Below are positions 24,536 to 37,900 of a DNA stretch of 64,000 bases, one piece after another. The DNA is from Beaufortia kweichowensis (taxonomy: Eukaryota; Chordata; Actinopteri; Cypriniformes; Gastromyzontidae). A program made the position numbers and the translations under genes. The notes beneath the pieces were generated by a model. The model saw only the letters and a program-made list of their open reading frames with translations, was not told the DNA's origin and made no database searches. Where the stretch lies: assembly GCA_019155185.1 (NCBI GenBank), contig CM032803.1, forward strand, positions 2,044,001 to 2,108,000, given 5' to 3'. Position 1 is the stretch's first letter; each line of letters begins with the position of its first letter.

Positions 24536-27500
24536 GCAAATAGATATAGTTTGATTTGGGACTACTTTTCATGCTAGATTTATTTGACGTTAAATAAACG
24601 CTTATCTAACAGTGCTCACAAGAATAAACTTGGATACGCACTTTAGAAGAAAACATAGTATGACATCATACACATGCGAAGTGCTTTTTCATTTGGGCTA
24701 ACATCATACCAATTTTGAGTTCATACATGTGCTGTGTCTTCGCAGGCTTTTCTGAAAGTGTGTGAGCATGCTAGCGTACAGTCGTCTTCTGTTAGGAGGA
24801 CTGTGTTTCAGGATATCCCGCTGAGAGCGCCGTCTGCTTGGCTGTCACACTGGAGGGTGCGAGTGTGTAGTTCGGTGTGAAAGCCAGTTGTAAAGCAGGC
24901 ACCCCTCTGACTGTGTGTGTAAGTATTAGTTAGAAATCTAATGTTGCGCTTCATGATGGGGTGTGCTGCTGATGAGCCTGAACTTGTTTCCTACATAGAT
25001 GCATTAAACTGTGACAGTATCCGATGGATCTGAGAGATACAGATAGAAAGAAATAGAGACAGCTGAAGGATAATTAGTCTGATTCTCAGATAGCGTAATG
25101 AGTTGACTCATTTAGTGCCTTAAATCTGCATAATGAGAATAATTCACCCTTATCTCTATATGCTCATTGTAAAATAACTTTTTGTTTAATTTGACCTTTA
25201 ATGTCAAAACATATCGGAGAGAACACTTTTTAATCACGGTTAGGTTTGCACAAGAGTGAAAAATTTAATATGTTCAATTATATTTCATATGTCTCCTATC
25301 AGCTGAAATAATGAGAAAACAGAAATATGTTTGCACATCATGGAAAATGTTGGTCCTGAAGGGTCTCAGATAAAGCTAAATGTGAGAAGAGTGCTGGTTT
25401 GATCACAAACTAATATACACAAGAGACAGGAAGAGACAGCTCAGAGTGTCTATTAGGTTTCACTAATGCACAGCGTATTCATTCACACACTACTGGATCA
25501 TTTGAGATGCTACAAGTATAATTATGAAATGCATCTATGAGCATTGGGCTGTACTGTAGATGAATAACCTGCATTGATGAAACTTCACGTGACGTCGATA
25601 TTGTGACTGTGGGTGTGTGCGGATATGTGGGCTGTAACATCAATATGAGGAACTTGAGAAAAGGCCTAGGGACCCGATTCGTGCCTAGGGCGAGATCAGC
25701 TAACTGGCTAAGGCTGCCTCCAGTGATTTATCTAGTATAGACTTCATTCCTTTTTAATAGGAATACTTTTAACCAGAGTGGTATTTTACTCAAGCCATGT
25801 ACAAGAAATTAATGTACATGACACTAACGCACACACGGTGTTAAATAATCTAAATTTTCGGCCAAATGCATTAACCCATCAAGTCCACATGACTTATGCA
25901 TGGGATAAAATCAGTGCAAAGAAAGATCCACGTGAATATTTAAAGTCACGCATCGTTCCAAGAGTGTAAGTTTGTGAACACATGTGACATGTTCACACCA
26001 CGAAAAACACTTATTATCTAGTTTAGCGCAATTTCAGCACTCCTGCTGAAACTGATTAAAAATATGTCAGCATCAAATACTGATAAAAGTGGAAGTGTGA
26101 TAATATAATTCACAGAACCTGAAGACACGTTCGTATACCTTTCTCGCTGAGGAGTTGAAGGTTCGAGTATTTCTTTTTATAGCCCCTAATAATTCATCTG
26201 ATTCTTGGTACCACAGGAGTTGTCCAAAGAGTCTGTGTGTGTGTGTGCATGCAAGCGGGTCACAATAGTGCACACAAGAGGAATGCATCTTGTACCCCGT
26301 TTCATGATGGGAGTTAGTACAGCCATCTGTCATGTCTCTGGAGCCCCCACTATGCCTCAATAAACACGCACACCCACCCAGTCTTAGACAAAATCTATAT
26401 TTGGTGTCCCTAACCATTTGTCAAAGATTGCAGATACAGTGGGGCCCTGAAGTCCACTAGTGGAAGTTCTTTTTCTAGTGCTTCTGTAGTTTTATAGTCG
26501 TATTCAGTTTCATTACAAATTAGTAACATGATTTCCTTTTTTCCTACTTAAAACTCTGCTTATTTCCAGGTGTAAATTAGATTTTGAGTCTGGTTTAATG
26601 TGGTCTCAGACTTTTGGGCCCCATTATATACAGGAACTAAAAGTATTACACAGAGCAGCCTGTAACAAGATTTTGCCAAATTTCTGATTTATCTGAAAGT
26701 GTGCATGAATTTATTTCTGTACTATATGCACTGCATAGGCTAGGCAAAGTAAATGCCATCTTATTTCATTTAATGCACATTCCTTTTAATCCTGGATCAC
26801 ATCAAATTTTTAGTTTTTGAAAATATGTGGAAAGAAACGATCTCAGTGTCTCACCAGCAGAACTACAGACATCCAGACAGTTTTGTTCATTGTGTTTTGC
26901 CTCAATACAATATAGCACCTAATAAGGTCTACCTCACTGCATTTCCTACCCATTTCATACATTACTGTTTCACAGAGCTACCACACGCTGTGCAGTATTG
27001 CCAAGCTGCTTCGAGTTGTGTATTAAATGGAGTTGCGATGCTTTTTTTGTTGCGTGCTGCTCTGAATATCGCAGAGAAACCCTTAATGCTGACAGTGGCA
27101 GGTTTCACAGGGAGCCTGTGTCATCACCTCACACTGAATTACACCCTCGCCGCCTGAGGGAAAAATGACAGAAACGGAGCTCTTGCCTTCGTTCTCTAAA
27201 GCTTTCCTTCCTTTTGTCTTACTCCTGAATGACAGCCTGAGGTAAGTTGGCAGGGAGGGGGTGGAAGGCAGGCGTTTGAGGTGTCTCCTGCTATCACCAG
27301 CGCTGCTTTAATGGTGTTGTCATAGAGGAGTGTAATGTGAGAGAGACAGAAAGAAGCGCTTATACTAAGAACAGCTAATGAGACCTACTGTGGTTCGCCA
27401 GCACTGAAACTTGATGATTACTTTTGCAACAGAAAACACATATTTTCCATCTATAAACATCTTTGTTGCCACACTTCACCTCTCTGAAACCTTTCCCGGT

Positions 27501-30500
27501 TTGACTTTCTATAACCTTGTATTCCATAGAATATTTTCCTTTCAGTTAATGTCCCCAAGATATGTTTTAATTAACCTGGACTAGTTTGTTATATCAATTT
27601 GTTACGACTGTCGGAAACATTTCAATGCAACCAATTCTACGTAGGTATATAATTTTTTTTTTATTACTTTTTATAACAGTATGTTTTATTCAAACAACAT
27701 TTAAGCAAATCTCTTTTTATAATATATACCTCTGCATTGTATATATGTATAAATATAAAACATGTTATAAATAAAACAAAAAAGAAAATAAATAATTGAC
27801 AATCACACTGACTAAAACTTAGGATGTACTAACTGGACAATTTGTCATCCTATTCTGAACTTACACTGTATGATCAGTCTTAGTACTTTTCTAAAATAAT
27901 TTTACGAAGCGTTCCAAACACCAGTGGAGAACACAAAGAAAAAGAAACATTTTTAAAGAACAATATTGCAGTGTTGATTAAAGTTTATACATTTAGTGTA
28001 ATCTACCACAACAATTAATAAAAAAATATTTCGAAACAATATTTCGTATGAGGCTTCGTTTGCCGAATCACGTGACACGGTGAGTCAACTCCGAAACAAA
28101 GAGTCGATACAAATGACTCATCATGGTTTTGAAGCTTTAGGAAGAAAAGCTTTACTGTAAAAGTGCACGTCATTAAATTGCGGTGTCTGGCTAGGACAAA
28201 AACCTCAAATTAACATGCCTGGTAAGAACAAAGTGTATATATATGTATATAATGTTCTGTAATCTCGTTCACTCACACGAGTTCATTCCAAAGCCACGTC
28301 GTTATGTACAGTGTGCACTAGACACAGTTATTCCCGTGTGTTTACTCTAATTACCTCAGCAAAGTCTGTTTTGCTCGTACTTTTCCAATGACCATGTCTA
28401 CTTTGGGGTTTGTAGTTTGTAATGAGACTCCAAAAAGCAGCTTTGCTGCCAGAGCAATTTTATTAGGCTGTAAAATCCTCATGGTGTGTTCACACACTCA
28501 CTGCTATTAAGGCTTGTAAACACAGCGAGAGAGAAAATGAGCGTTTTTTCACTTTCTGAATGCCGTTTGAGGGGCTTTTAGCAGTGATGGGTTCGGCTCC
28601 TGACTGTGCGTTCATCTGTTGTCTTGCTGTGCTTTTGCGTGCTACAGTACAAAGAAACGGCTTAAATGTTTTGGAATCGACCAATTATTCTTCAGCTTTT
28701 TAGGCAATTAGTGTCTGCTTGTCGATGGCATGTCATTTGTAGACTATAGTGGAATTCAGAGCAGAGAGGATGGGCGGATATGAGTGTATCTCTATATTGT
28801 AATTTTGCTGTGAAATTTGTCAGCGAGCTATTATTGCAGAGAAGCAGCTCAACCAACATCCGTCTATATCACCACTGACCTGGACTTAAAAGGAGAAGCT
28901 CATTATACTAGATAATCTGGTATCATCTCTAATCAGCTTGTTCATGGTAGAGTTCAGAAAAACACATTAGGTTATAAGCTCTCGATGGAGATTCCTTGAA
29001 ATGCCAAAGCTTCAGGATTTAGAGTAATCTCACAGAGCACAGCTTTATTCTTTTTATTGCCCAAATTTGAATTTTTTTATGGCTGGTGTTTCATGTTGAC
29101 ATCTTATTTTTATTTTACGGTTAATTTTATTTCTTATGTATTTTGTTTAAAGATACACTCACTATATTTCAATAACTTATTCCACTTTTTTATATTGCAC
29201 TAAGCATTATTTTTTTTCTTTAAAGATAATTTACAGATGGATTGTCTTTGGCAATACAAGTTTAGCATTTTTTGTCATGCCTAAAAACTAGTTGTCACAC
29301 TAAAACTAGACCAGAGAGACAAAAAAGAGAACAGTTGTACCTAATTGCTATAATCACTCTGACCGAATGACAAACACTTTCATCATGGCCTGAGTCATTC
29401 CATTCACTTAAGAGCTACAGACACAGTAAACAAGTTAGTGCAAAACTTAAGTCTAGCAATTAGACAACACATGTCAGAATTAACCAGAACAGTCAAAGTT
29501 TTGCCTTTGCTTAGTAACTGAAGGAACTAAGGGGAAAAATGCTGGTCTGTACAGTCTAATATTGATCAGAAGGTTTCTATGCTTTTCTTTTTCCATCTGT
29601 ATCCCTTTTGTCATGAAGGGACAGATGTCTGTCTTTAGTGAGCCAGCTGTGTGTCTGAGTCTGTCCCCCTTGACTTCCCTTTAGCTTATTGTGGAACTTT
29701 AAACCTCCTTAATCGCTCACTCGAGACCTAGTTTCCTGAGGGAGAAAAGTAGAGAAAAGAAGTTATTGATTTCTTTTACTCTTCACTTGGTGGTGGGTGG
29801 GACGGCAGCATCTCTAACTTGTCATGTCGAGCTTTTATAAAAAAAACTTACATAATAAACATAATTTTGTTATATGTGTATGTGCATGTCCAAAAATGGA
29901 AATAACTTGATACTCTCTCCCTGGAACTTAGTTATTGTGATCACAAATTTGTAAGAAAAAATGATTAAAATGCAACTGTGATTAAAATTCGACTGGGGAC
30001 CTCTTTCTCCATTTATTTATTTATTGTAATTTCTCAAGCCAGTGCAGCGAAAAACAACTAAACTATGTTTCTTTTTTTTCAATCAAATTAAAATACTCAT
30101 CCCAACATAAGAGGAAAGAAACGATCCGCTGGCTTGTTTCCCTGGCGACTGCAGTATAATTTGTCATAAAAAATTCAGGCTGCATTAGTAAAGGCACAAA
30201 TTACCGGCAAACATCATCAAGCTGATTTTTCTTCTCATTCGGTTTTATCATATTCAGCTGATTTATGGAATCAGAAGCAAAAATTTGCCTTTGTACAATT
30301 AGGTGACTAAGGTTTAGAGATTTAACAAAGAGCATAGGTGGCAGGTGACCTGTGGAACCGCCCTGAAATCCGTTCCTTTTCCACCCATCCTTAAACACAC
30401 TCTTTCATGCAGTCTCTCCTTTCAGCCGATCCCTCTTTTCTCTTTTGTCCGCCTCCTTTTTCCCTAATAATTTCAGAGGTGAGGTGTGCTATTAGCACTG

Positions 30501-30960
30501 AAATGAACAATATCCCTTCGAAAGACATCATAATTATAACGGTTGGATTCATTTTGATTGTGGCAATTGGGTTGATTATGCGATTGGGGAGATTACAGAA
30601 AATTACCGTATGCCTCTGTACCTCCTTGTGATGTGTAATTAGGAGATTTTTACCTTTTCATTTTTACAGCACAGATCTTCTCTGTGTTAACAGTGTCCAC
30701 TCTAATTATCATCTAGATGACTTTCATATAATGAACATGTGATAGGAGACAGCCAGTAATCTGTCATTGGTAGATTTTTGACTATTCTGGAGTGTCTAGG
30801 CATATTTACATAGTAAATTTAACACATGTGGCAGTAACGATTATATTAACTTAATTTTGTGTGTTGTGAACATTATGTGGTTTATTGTTATTTGCAAACA
30901 GTGCAATTTTGTAAACATATGTGACTGTAAAAACACAGCTGAAGTCATTTTTTGTTCATT
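24536..30960. other. Intergenic DNA, no supported gene
   Basis: No transposon with ends and no credible exon chain was seen. A small open frame with one predicted hydrophobic segment at 30407-30631 is discussed under findings. The stretch 27640-27790 is extremely AT-rich. Confidence 0.55.
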
Positions 30961-31163
30961 TACTGTTTTCTACGTAAAATCATCCTACATAATGTAAAGA
31001 ACATTGTGTGAAAATATAACCTTGATATCTTTAATATTGACCGAGTAATAACATGCCAAAGACGAAATCATAGTGATTTATAGGTGATATCAAACTTTGA
31101 TGCTTGTTATTTTAATAATTTAATTTTGAGACTTTAACCTGTTTTTACAGATCGGTTCACATA
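30961..31163 (+). repeat. Dispersed repeat family A, copy 3
   Basis: The best partner of the copy at 21281: same order, same orientation, differing by scattered substitutions and short indels. An extra stretch (AGTGATTTATAGGTGATATC) sits where copy 2 is shorter. Confidence 0.8.
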
Positions 31164-34100
31164 CAGTCACCACAGTTTATAGTGTCATACAGTGTTTACA
31201 GTGTGATATTTAACAGGTATTACACATTTTTATTAATACAGTTGTTTGCAATCATATCTACAAAACTTTATTAAATAAGCAAATAAAACTTTACATCTTC
31301 AGATCCAATTTAATCTGATCTTTAATAGTCCTTATAGAAAGAAAAAACTATTATAAATGTCATGCTGAGCATAAACTTTGAATTAAGTTAAGACCTTGTG
31401 AAGGTCATTTAAAAATGTTCATTAAAGTTTCCAGTTGGTGATTGCAACGATCCACCCCTTTGCTATGCCAAATCTCCCTTTAATACAGAGTTTATAATTA
31501 GACTGTTTCCAACTCTTGGTTATTTCAGAGCCAGCCGCTGGTCTCTGGACACTTTGGCTGTTTGGAGAATGTCAGTGTGGATAAAGATATGTGCACATCA
31601 AAACACTTGTGTTGTAGCCTATGGATAATACAGCGGGATTATCACCGACTGCTCTGCTGCCTCTGGACTTCCAAACAGACACACTCGTTCTCCAGCTAAT
31701 TCTGCCCTGGCACCACTGCTAAAACATCTGCCGGGGAAGGCCCGTCCTCACTGGGAAAGTGTGTATTGCGTTGTTTTCAGTATTGTGTTGCTTCCCCCCT
31801 TATTTCTCTTCGCTGCATGTCCAATTTTAATACAATGTTTGTATTTCACTTCTGTAACCTGACTTCTGTGATGTTTTTTCATGCATCAGTTAGTAATGCA
31901 CAATAAGGAATTTATCATTTTAACATACCTACTACAACCCTCTTAACCTTACAGAGTAAAGCACCAGTCCAGCCCAGTTTGGTGGCGAGATCACAGATTA
32001 TCTCTTTCTGGTCTTGTACTGAAGAGACGATGTCTGGCACAGCTAGTGTAGCTGTGATTATAGCTGCTAATTATTCTCCGGAGAGAGCCATTGTTGTAAA
32101 GAGAGATGAGAGCAGATATCCCCAGGCTCCCTGCTAGATCTCCCCAGGAATGGGTTTAAATAAAGATCACACTCCAAATTCTAATACATCACGCATATCA
32201 GATCACATCATGTATTGCAGAATGCTCAGCATGGCTAACACGTGTAGTGTTACATCAAAACCAGACATGAACGGACGCCAGCGGACGGTTTCCAGCAACC
32301 TTCGCTTATATCTATAGTATCTAAATTTACTCCAGTACCGGATGGGAAACAGCTATAACTAAACTAAAAGTTCAGACCTAACACATGCTTTAAAGTGCTT
32401 GCGCAGGTAAATCTGGTTAGGTGCGTGTCTGTCTGGACAGGCTAGTTTTGCCAGTGGTAATTTTTCAACACGCTGCAGGCTTGATCCTGATTACATTACA
32501 CGAGACGCGTCTTTGTCTGTTTCTGAAGTCTGTTTCTCTTTAAATCAATAAGACTTGCCCAGGGCAAGGGCACACTCACCCTGTCCTTAGATCAGCTTAA
32601 TCAGCGCTGACCAACTACAAACGGCGCCATCACCGGCTCTGCTGTGAGGGAGTTGTATAGGTGTGTGCACACTTGAGAGAAACGTGATGGAGAGGATTTC
32701 ACACCTAACACATCACCGATGGGGTTGATCCGTAAGGTGTTAGTTCTTTGATCCTTTTCAAGGACACAATTAAAATCGAACGGGCAGTAATAACGACAGA
32801 TCTTTCTTGAACGTGCTGTTATAATTGCAAAGACAGAGGAGACAAAGAGGTAATACAGGTATTCAGCATGTGTTTTAGATGCGTAGAAGGCCTCGGATCT
32901 ATAAATCCTGAAGATCACAGCATTAGCTCCTAATGAGGTTGTTAGGGCTCGTTGTACAACTAAAACATCAGGGAGTTTTTCTCTGAAACTCATGTTACAT
33001 GGATCTCAAGAGAACAGAACAGAAGCTCTCTTGAAGAACAAGAAGCGGATATGATCAATTGCAGGGCTAGTTTAAGATGCAGACCATTCAAAACAAGTAT
33101 ATGTGCATTTTTATTGAGCATGCCTGAGCATTTATGTCCATTACGGTCTACATAATGGACCACATGTCTATTTATACATATGAATTTTATATGTAAATGA
33201 ACCTCAAAAGCAGCTTATGCCCAGCAGTTAAAGAGATGTTAGAACAGGCGTACAATAGCCATTTGAAGCCACAGGGTAAAAAAGGGCCATTTGTATCATA
33301 AAGAGTGGTGTGAACAAATGGAGCAAGTTGTTTGTGTCACAAACGTGATTATGCACCCCGTGGTCTAATGGTTTATTTTTCTTCTCCAGCGTGCCTCTGG
33401 AGTTCTCTCTGTATTAGACTCTGCCCTGCTTTCAAGCCCCAGCACAGATGTTACAGTCTAATTAAACAGAAGCTCACTGTTGCTGTATCCACTGTGAGCC
33501 ATCCAGGCAGAGGGCGAGCGAGAGAGAAGAGAGAGAGAAAGAAAGGTTTTTGGACCGATTTTGACCCTGGGTGGTGGTTATGAAATATTCATCTGACCAG
33601 GGTTTTTTTAAAGTTTAAGTATCAGTTTGAGAAATCCTAGATCTACTTTTTTCAGTCTTTCAATAAATGTTGTCGAAATAGAGAGAAAGAAAATGTCAAA
33701 CAGAAGACAAGGTGCACTTACAGATATAACTTTTGAACAGCAACACTACAAACTACTAATTTAAACTAAACTAATCTAAAAGACTTTTTTCTAAGATGTA
33801 ACCAAATAAACCTGTAATTGTCCACATCAAAATCTACAAGCTTTGTTTATGCCCCGCACCCAATCCCTGTATTAAAGCTTAAAATGATGTTCTGAGTGAG
33901 ACTTGTAAAAGCCAACTTTTTAAGTGTGTGTGAGCGCAGAGAACGAGAGAACGAGAGAACGGAGGTGGAGGATAAGCATGTTGAATTAAAGGAAGATTTT
34001 GGAAGATCTAAAATGCATTAGAGATGTTACAAAAGCTTCTTCCTTTAAGCTGAAGTCATTGTGTGGTTTAAAAAATTGTCTCATTTATTTCTTACTGGAG

Positions 34101-34859
34101 CATTTAGTGCAGGATTTCTGGATTTTATGCATATTGCCTACAGCTTTCGTAACTGCGCTGCCAACACGCTCTGTTTCTAATAAGGCGGGTACGCTTAGTG
34201 GTTAATTGAACAAAAGAATTTACTGGCTGAAAAATCCTCTAAATATCTTTTGTTTTCCTCTCCTAACAAAATTTGCATGTGTTTGTGCCTGCCTGTACAG
34301 TATGTGTGTGTGTGTGTGAGAGAGAGACTGTGGCCTTTAGGATAGGCTATTTTTTCAGGTTTCCTTTGAGAAGCATGACAGCAGACCTTTAAAGAGAGAG
34401 AAAAGAATATGGAGGACTTGAAATTGGAGTCGAGAGAAATATGGGCAGGTTTAACTTCGTGGAAAATAGAAGAGTGAAAAGAGGTGATAGAAAGAGAAGA
34501 GGAGGGTACGATAAAGGCAGAACTAAAGAAGAGGTGAGGGATAGAGAACGAGGGATGATGAAGGACATAGGGGAGGCGGGAGCTTTTGTTCATGGTGCAG
34601 GACTCAGGCTCACCAGCTGCTGCGTACAGATCCGTAAGAAACCCGATCTCTCTCTCTCTCCCCCTCTCGGCTCTCTCCTTCCCTTTTTCCCTGCGTTCTC
34701 TTCTTGCTATTAAAATAAGGGATGAATTAACTCAGCAGAGACCCGGGAGAAAAAAGGAATGTGGGGGCCTTGAAAAGTCGGCAGTGTTTTTACAGGAAGC
34801 TGTTTGAGATGAGATACAGTATTAAACACGAGTCTGTTAAAATGGCATGTGTTAGAGTA
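31164..34859. other. Intergenic DNA, no supported gene
   Basis: Nothing recognised. A 130-codon minus-strand open frame at 32601-32993 lacks family motifs and splice signals and is treated as chance. A purine-rich stretch lies at about 34390-34580. Confidence 0.5.
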
Positions 34860-34932
34860 GTTTATCCAAAAGTAAAAATGTTCACCATTATGTCGTTCCT
34901 AATGTGTACTTTCTTTCTTACTGTATGTGGAG
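34860..34932 (+). mobile_element. Decayed fragment of the TTAA-type palindromic MITE family
   Basis: The order TTATCCAAAAGTAAAAATGT, ATTATGTCGTTCCTAA, TACTTTCTTTCTTACTGT parallels one arm of the cyprinid MITE family represented intact at 14677. The outer inverted repeat is lost. Confidence 0.5.
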
Positions 34933-37900
34933 CATCTTGGCCACTATGTATAATGCAAATGTAAATAAATTGTAAAAAAAAAATACAATGAGACGATCAT
35001 AAAAATGGCTCATAAAGCTGCTTCTTCTAAAGACATGTGATTGTTTTGTGCAAGTTCAATGAGTTGGTTCAAATATAAATAATTTTTAGAAAATCTTAAA
35101 AAAATCTTTAAAAGTTTATTTCACCAACTTTATTTTTAACTTTTAATTATTAAAAGTTTACTTGTTGTGGATTTGTAGAGTACTGTGCACAGGTTATAAT
35201 AATATTCCAAAATAACACTCCATATTTATTCAAACTAAGTTTACTTTTTGTGTTTCACAGAGGAAATAAAAATCACATTGGCTTGAAACATCATGAGGAT
35301 CAGTTTTAGTAGTGTTAGTGTTATGCATAAAAGGTGTTTAACTAAAGGACGGAAAAAGAAAACAACTCCTATGTAGTGCAAAAACTAGGCCAGGTCAGAA
35401 ATGTGTGTTAGAGTGGACAAAAAGTGTGTGTGTCAGCGAGAAAAAGCAAGGTTTTGTAGATATGATTTGGGTTTCGTGGTCAGGGTGGGTGGTGAGCGGC
35501 CATATGGTAGTGTGCTCAGCCTGAGAAGACAGCCCCAAAGGTGGGGGAGAGAAGTGGTCCATCACTGTGGTCATCTGGAGCTTATTCCTGCGAGAGCACG
35601 AGCCCTAAAATGGTCTTTCCTCCCTCATAAAGCCCAGAGATCTTCTCATCTCTGTTTTGCTCCTTTTTTCTGCGGTTTTATCATCTCCTTCCCTTTGGAA
35701 CTTCCTATTACTTTCCTGCTCTGTAGACACACATAGTGTGAACATTAAAGAAAAGGAGAAAGTGAAGATATTAGTCCTTTCCCTTACAAAGTGCTTTCTG
35801 AGGTGAAAAGGTTACTGAGCAGGAGGTTAAGGGTGCTGCAGGGAATGTGTGATAGGGGTTCTCTATGGCACGCAGGATGGGTCATTTTTTCAGTCTGGAA
35901 TATAAACACTTGAGATGAGAGTATGAAGAGGGAGAGGATGGAGGGAGGACAACAGCTGTGACCCAAATATTATTCTCTGTTGTTACACTCATCCGTTCAC
36001 ACTTTCACTCTGTCACCACTTCTACTTTCCACGTTTCATCCCTGGTACTCATTTTTGCATTACAGTTACTGTACTTAGTGTTGTTCTTATACTTTTAAAC
36101 TTATGAACTTTTGGTTTTGTTTGTGGTACATGAATGTGGTTCACCATTTTCAGTGTAACCAGACAACTGTATCTCGACATCAGAATATCATAAAGGCTTT
36201 TTACTTCTAGCAATGTAAAGAAATAAGTTTATTTTTTATTGGTTCTTTATTCTCTTAGATTGTTCTTTGTTTATTCAGTGAAAAAGAAAGTGATCTATTT
36301 TGGATCCATTTTAATCCCCAGTCTAAACTGAAAGCTCAGCTGTTATAGATTATTAACTTCAGTATAGCAGTCACGTTTAGCCAAAGCCCTCCTTTTCCTG
36401 TCAGAATTTAAACATTCTCAGACCGTATATTTACATTTTCTTCGTTCTTCTGCGTCTAGTCACAAACACAGCTTTGGTTTTTTCCTTACATTCCCCGGGT
36501 TGATCAACCGGCGGTCTCGCACAGTGAGACAGAATGAATAATAAATTATAAACTTTCCTCCACACAGTAATAACAGTCCCACCATCCACTCGAGTCGCAG
36601 AGACCCCAGAGAAATCTACTCTGGAAAAGTCTTAAAAACTTCATTCTAGAGACATCCACCATCTCTATCTACAGATCTTTTCTCAGTTATGAATTAATCT
36701 ACGTGCTCATGTTATTTTCCCCCATCAGTGTTGCAACTGGTTGGATAATCTTGAAATGTTTCCTGTCTTTCCCTCTGCCTTCTTTTTCTCAGTTTGAAGT
36801 GTTCAGGGTCAGATCGACTGTTTGCAGTGACTTTCACATGAGCAGAAGCGGGGCTGGATCTCCGAGGGGCCGGGCTGAAAGGCTGTCTTTGTCTGGAACA
36901 GAAGAAGTGTTCACATCTGGCAGAGAGCTGGCCTGGCTCAGTCGATGGATGGTGGCAGGGGGGCTGCTTGGATTGCCGTCTGGCTTTGCTGTACCCCACA
37001 ACTGCGGCTTTAAAAAAAGGAGTGAATGGCGCTCCCCTCCTCTCTTAAAACCCTGAAGGTTATAAGGATTTGGCAATACTTCTGAGCAGCGATGGGTTAA
37101 TTGTTCACTCAAGCTTTTCTTGACGTGCCCCTGGATCAGAGAGGGTGGAAACGCTTTTCATCAGTGTTCAATGTTTTTCTATTTTGGAACATTTGACTTG
37201 TGCCAGAGAAGAGGGTAACAGCAAGTTCATAATCATTAAAGACCACGGCCAGTAATACACACACACACACACTCCAGGGCATTTTTCCCATAACTTTTTT
37301 TTGTTTTTCATTTTTTCTTTCCAAACACTTCTTACCCTCACGGGATGCAACAACACGGTTGCCTTTCTCACATTTTCTCTGACCTTTAAAACGTCCTTCA
37401 GGCTCTGTAAATACTTTTTCTCTTCTTGTCCTTCCCCCATAAGACACATCTCATCTCAAAACCATACTCGGATAACTCAATTTCCCTATGGACACCTCTA
37501 TACTGTTGGAGCTCTGACTTATATCTAAGAGCTAAACCTAATTCTAACGACTAGCTTAAAATTTTTTATATCAGTCTTTCCCAAATCTTTTTATTCAAAT
37601 GGTTCAAATGTCCCTTTATCCACACATCTGTGTGGCATCTGTATACAGTATGTTAAAGTTGCATTTTGATAATTATACATTGTGCATTTTTTATTTTTAA
37701 TATATCAGCGATTATTCAGTGTTGGTTTTGTCAGACAAAAGCTAAAGAAATTTCAGCTAAAGACAAGGTTATTGTAGAGTGCAAACTGACAAGCTCCAAG
37801 CAAATGAAACAGCAGGAAAATATTCCACTGGCAGCACTTTGTGGTTAGCATCACCCACGAACGTCTGTTCCTCAAATGCGCAATTATATCTTTCAGCAAA

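Noticed and set aside
28068..28076. TCACGTGAC E-box (MITF/TFE/USF type)
   Set aside because: One short palindrome in sequence that itself resembles a fish dispersed repeat; too weak for a regulatory call.
32601..32993. 130-codon minus-strand frame
   Set aside because: No recognised domain, no splice or promoter context; length compatible with chance in 64 kb.
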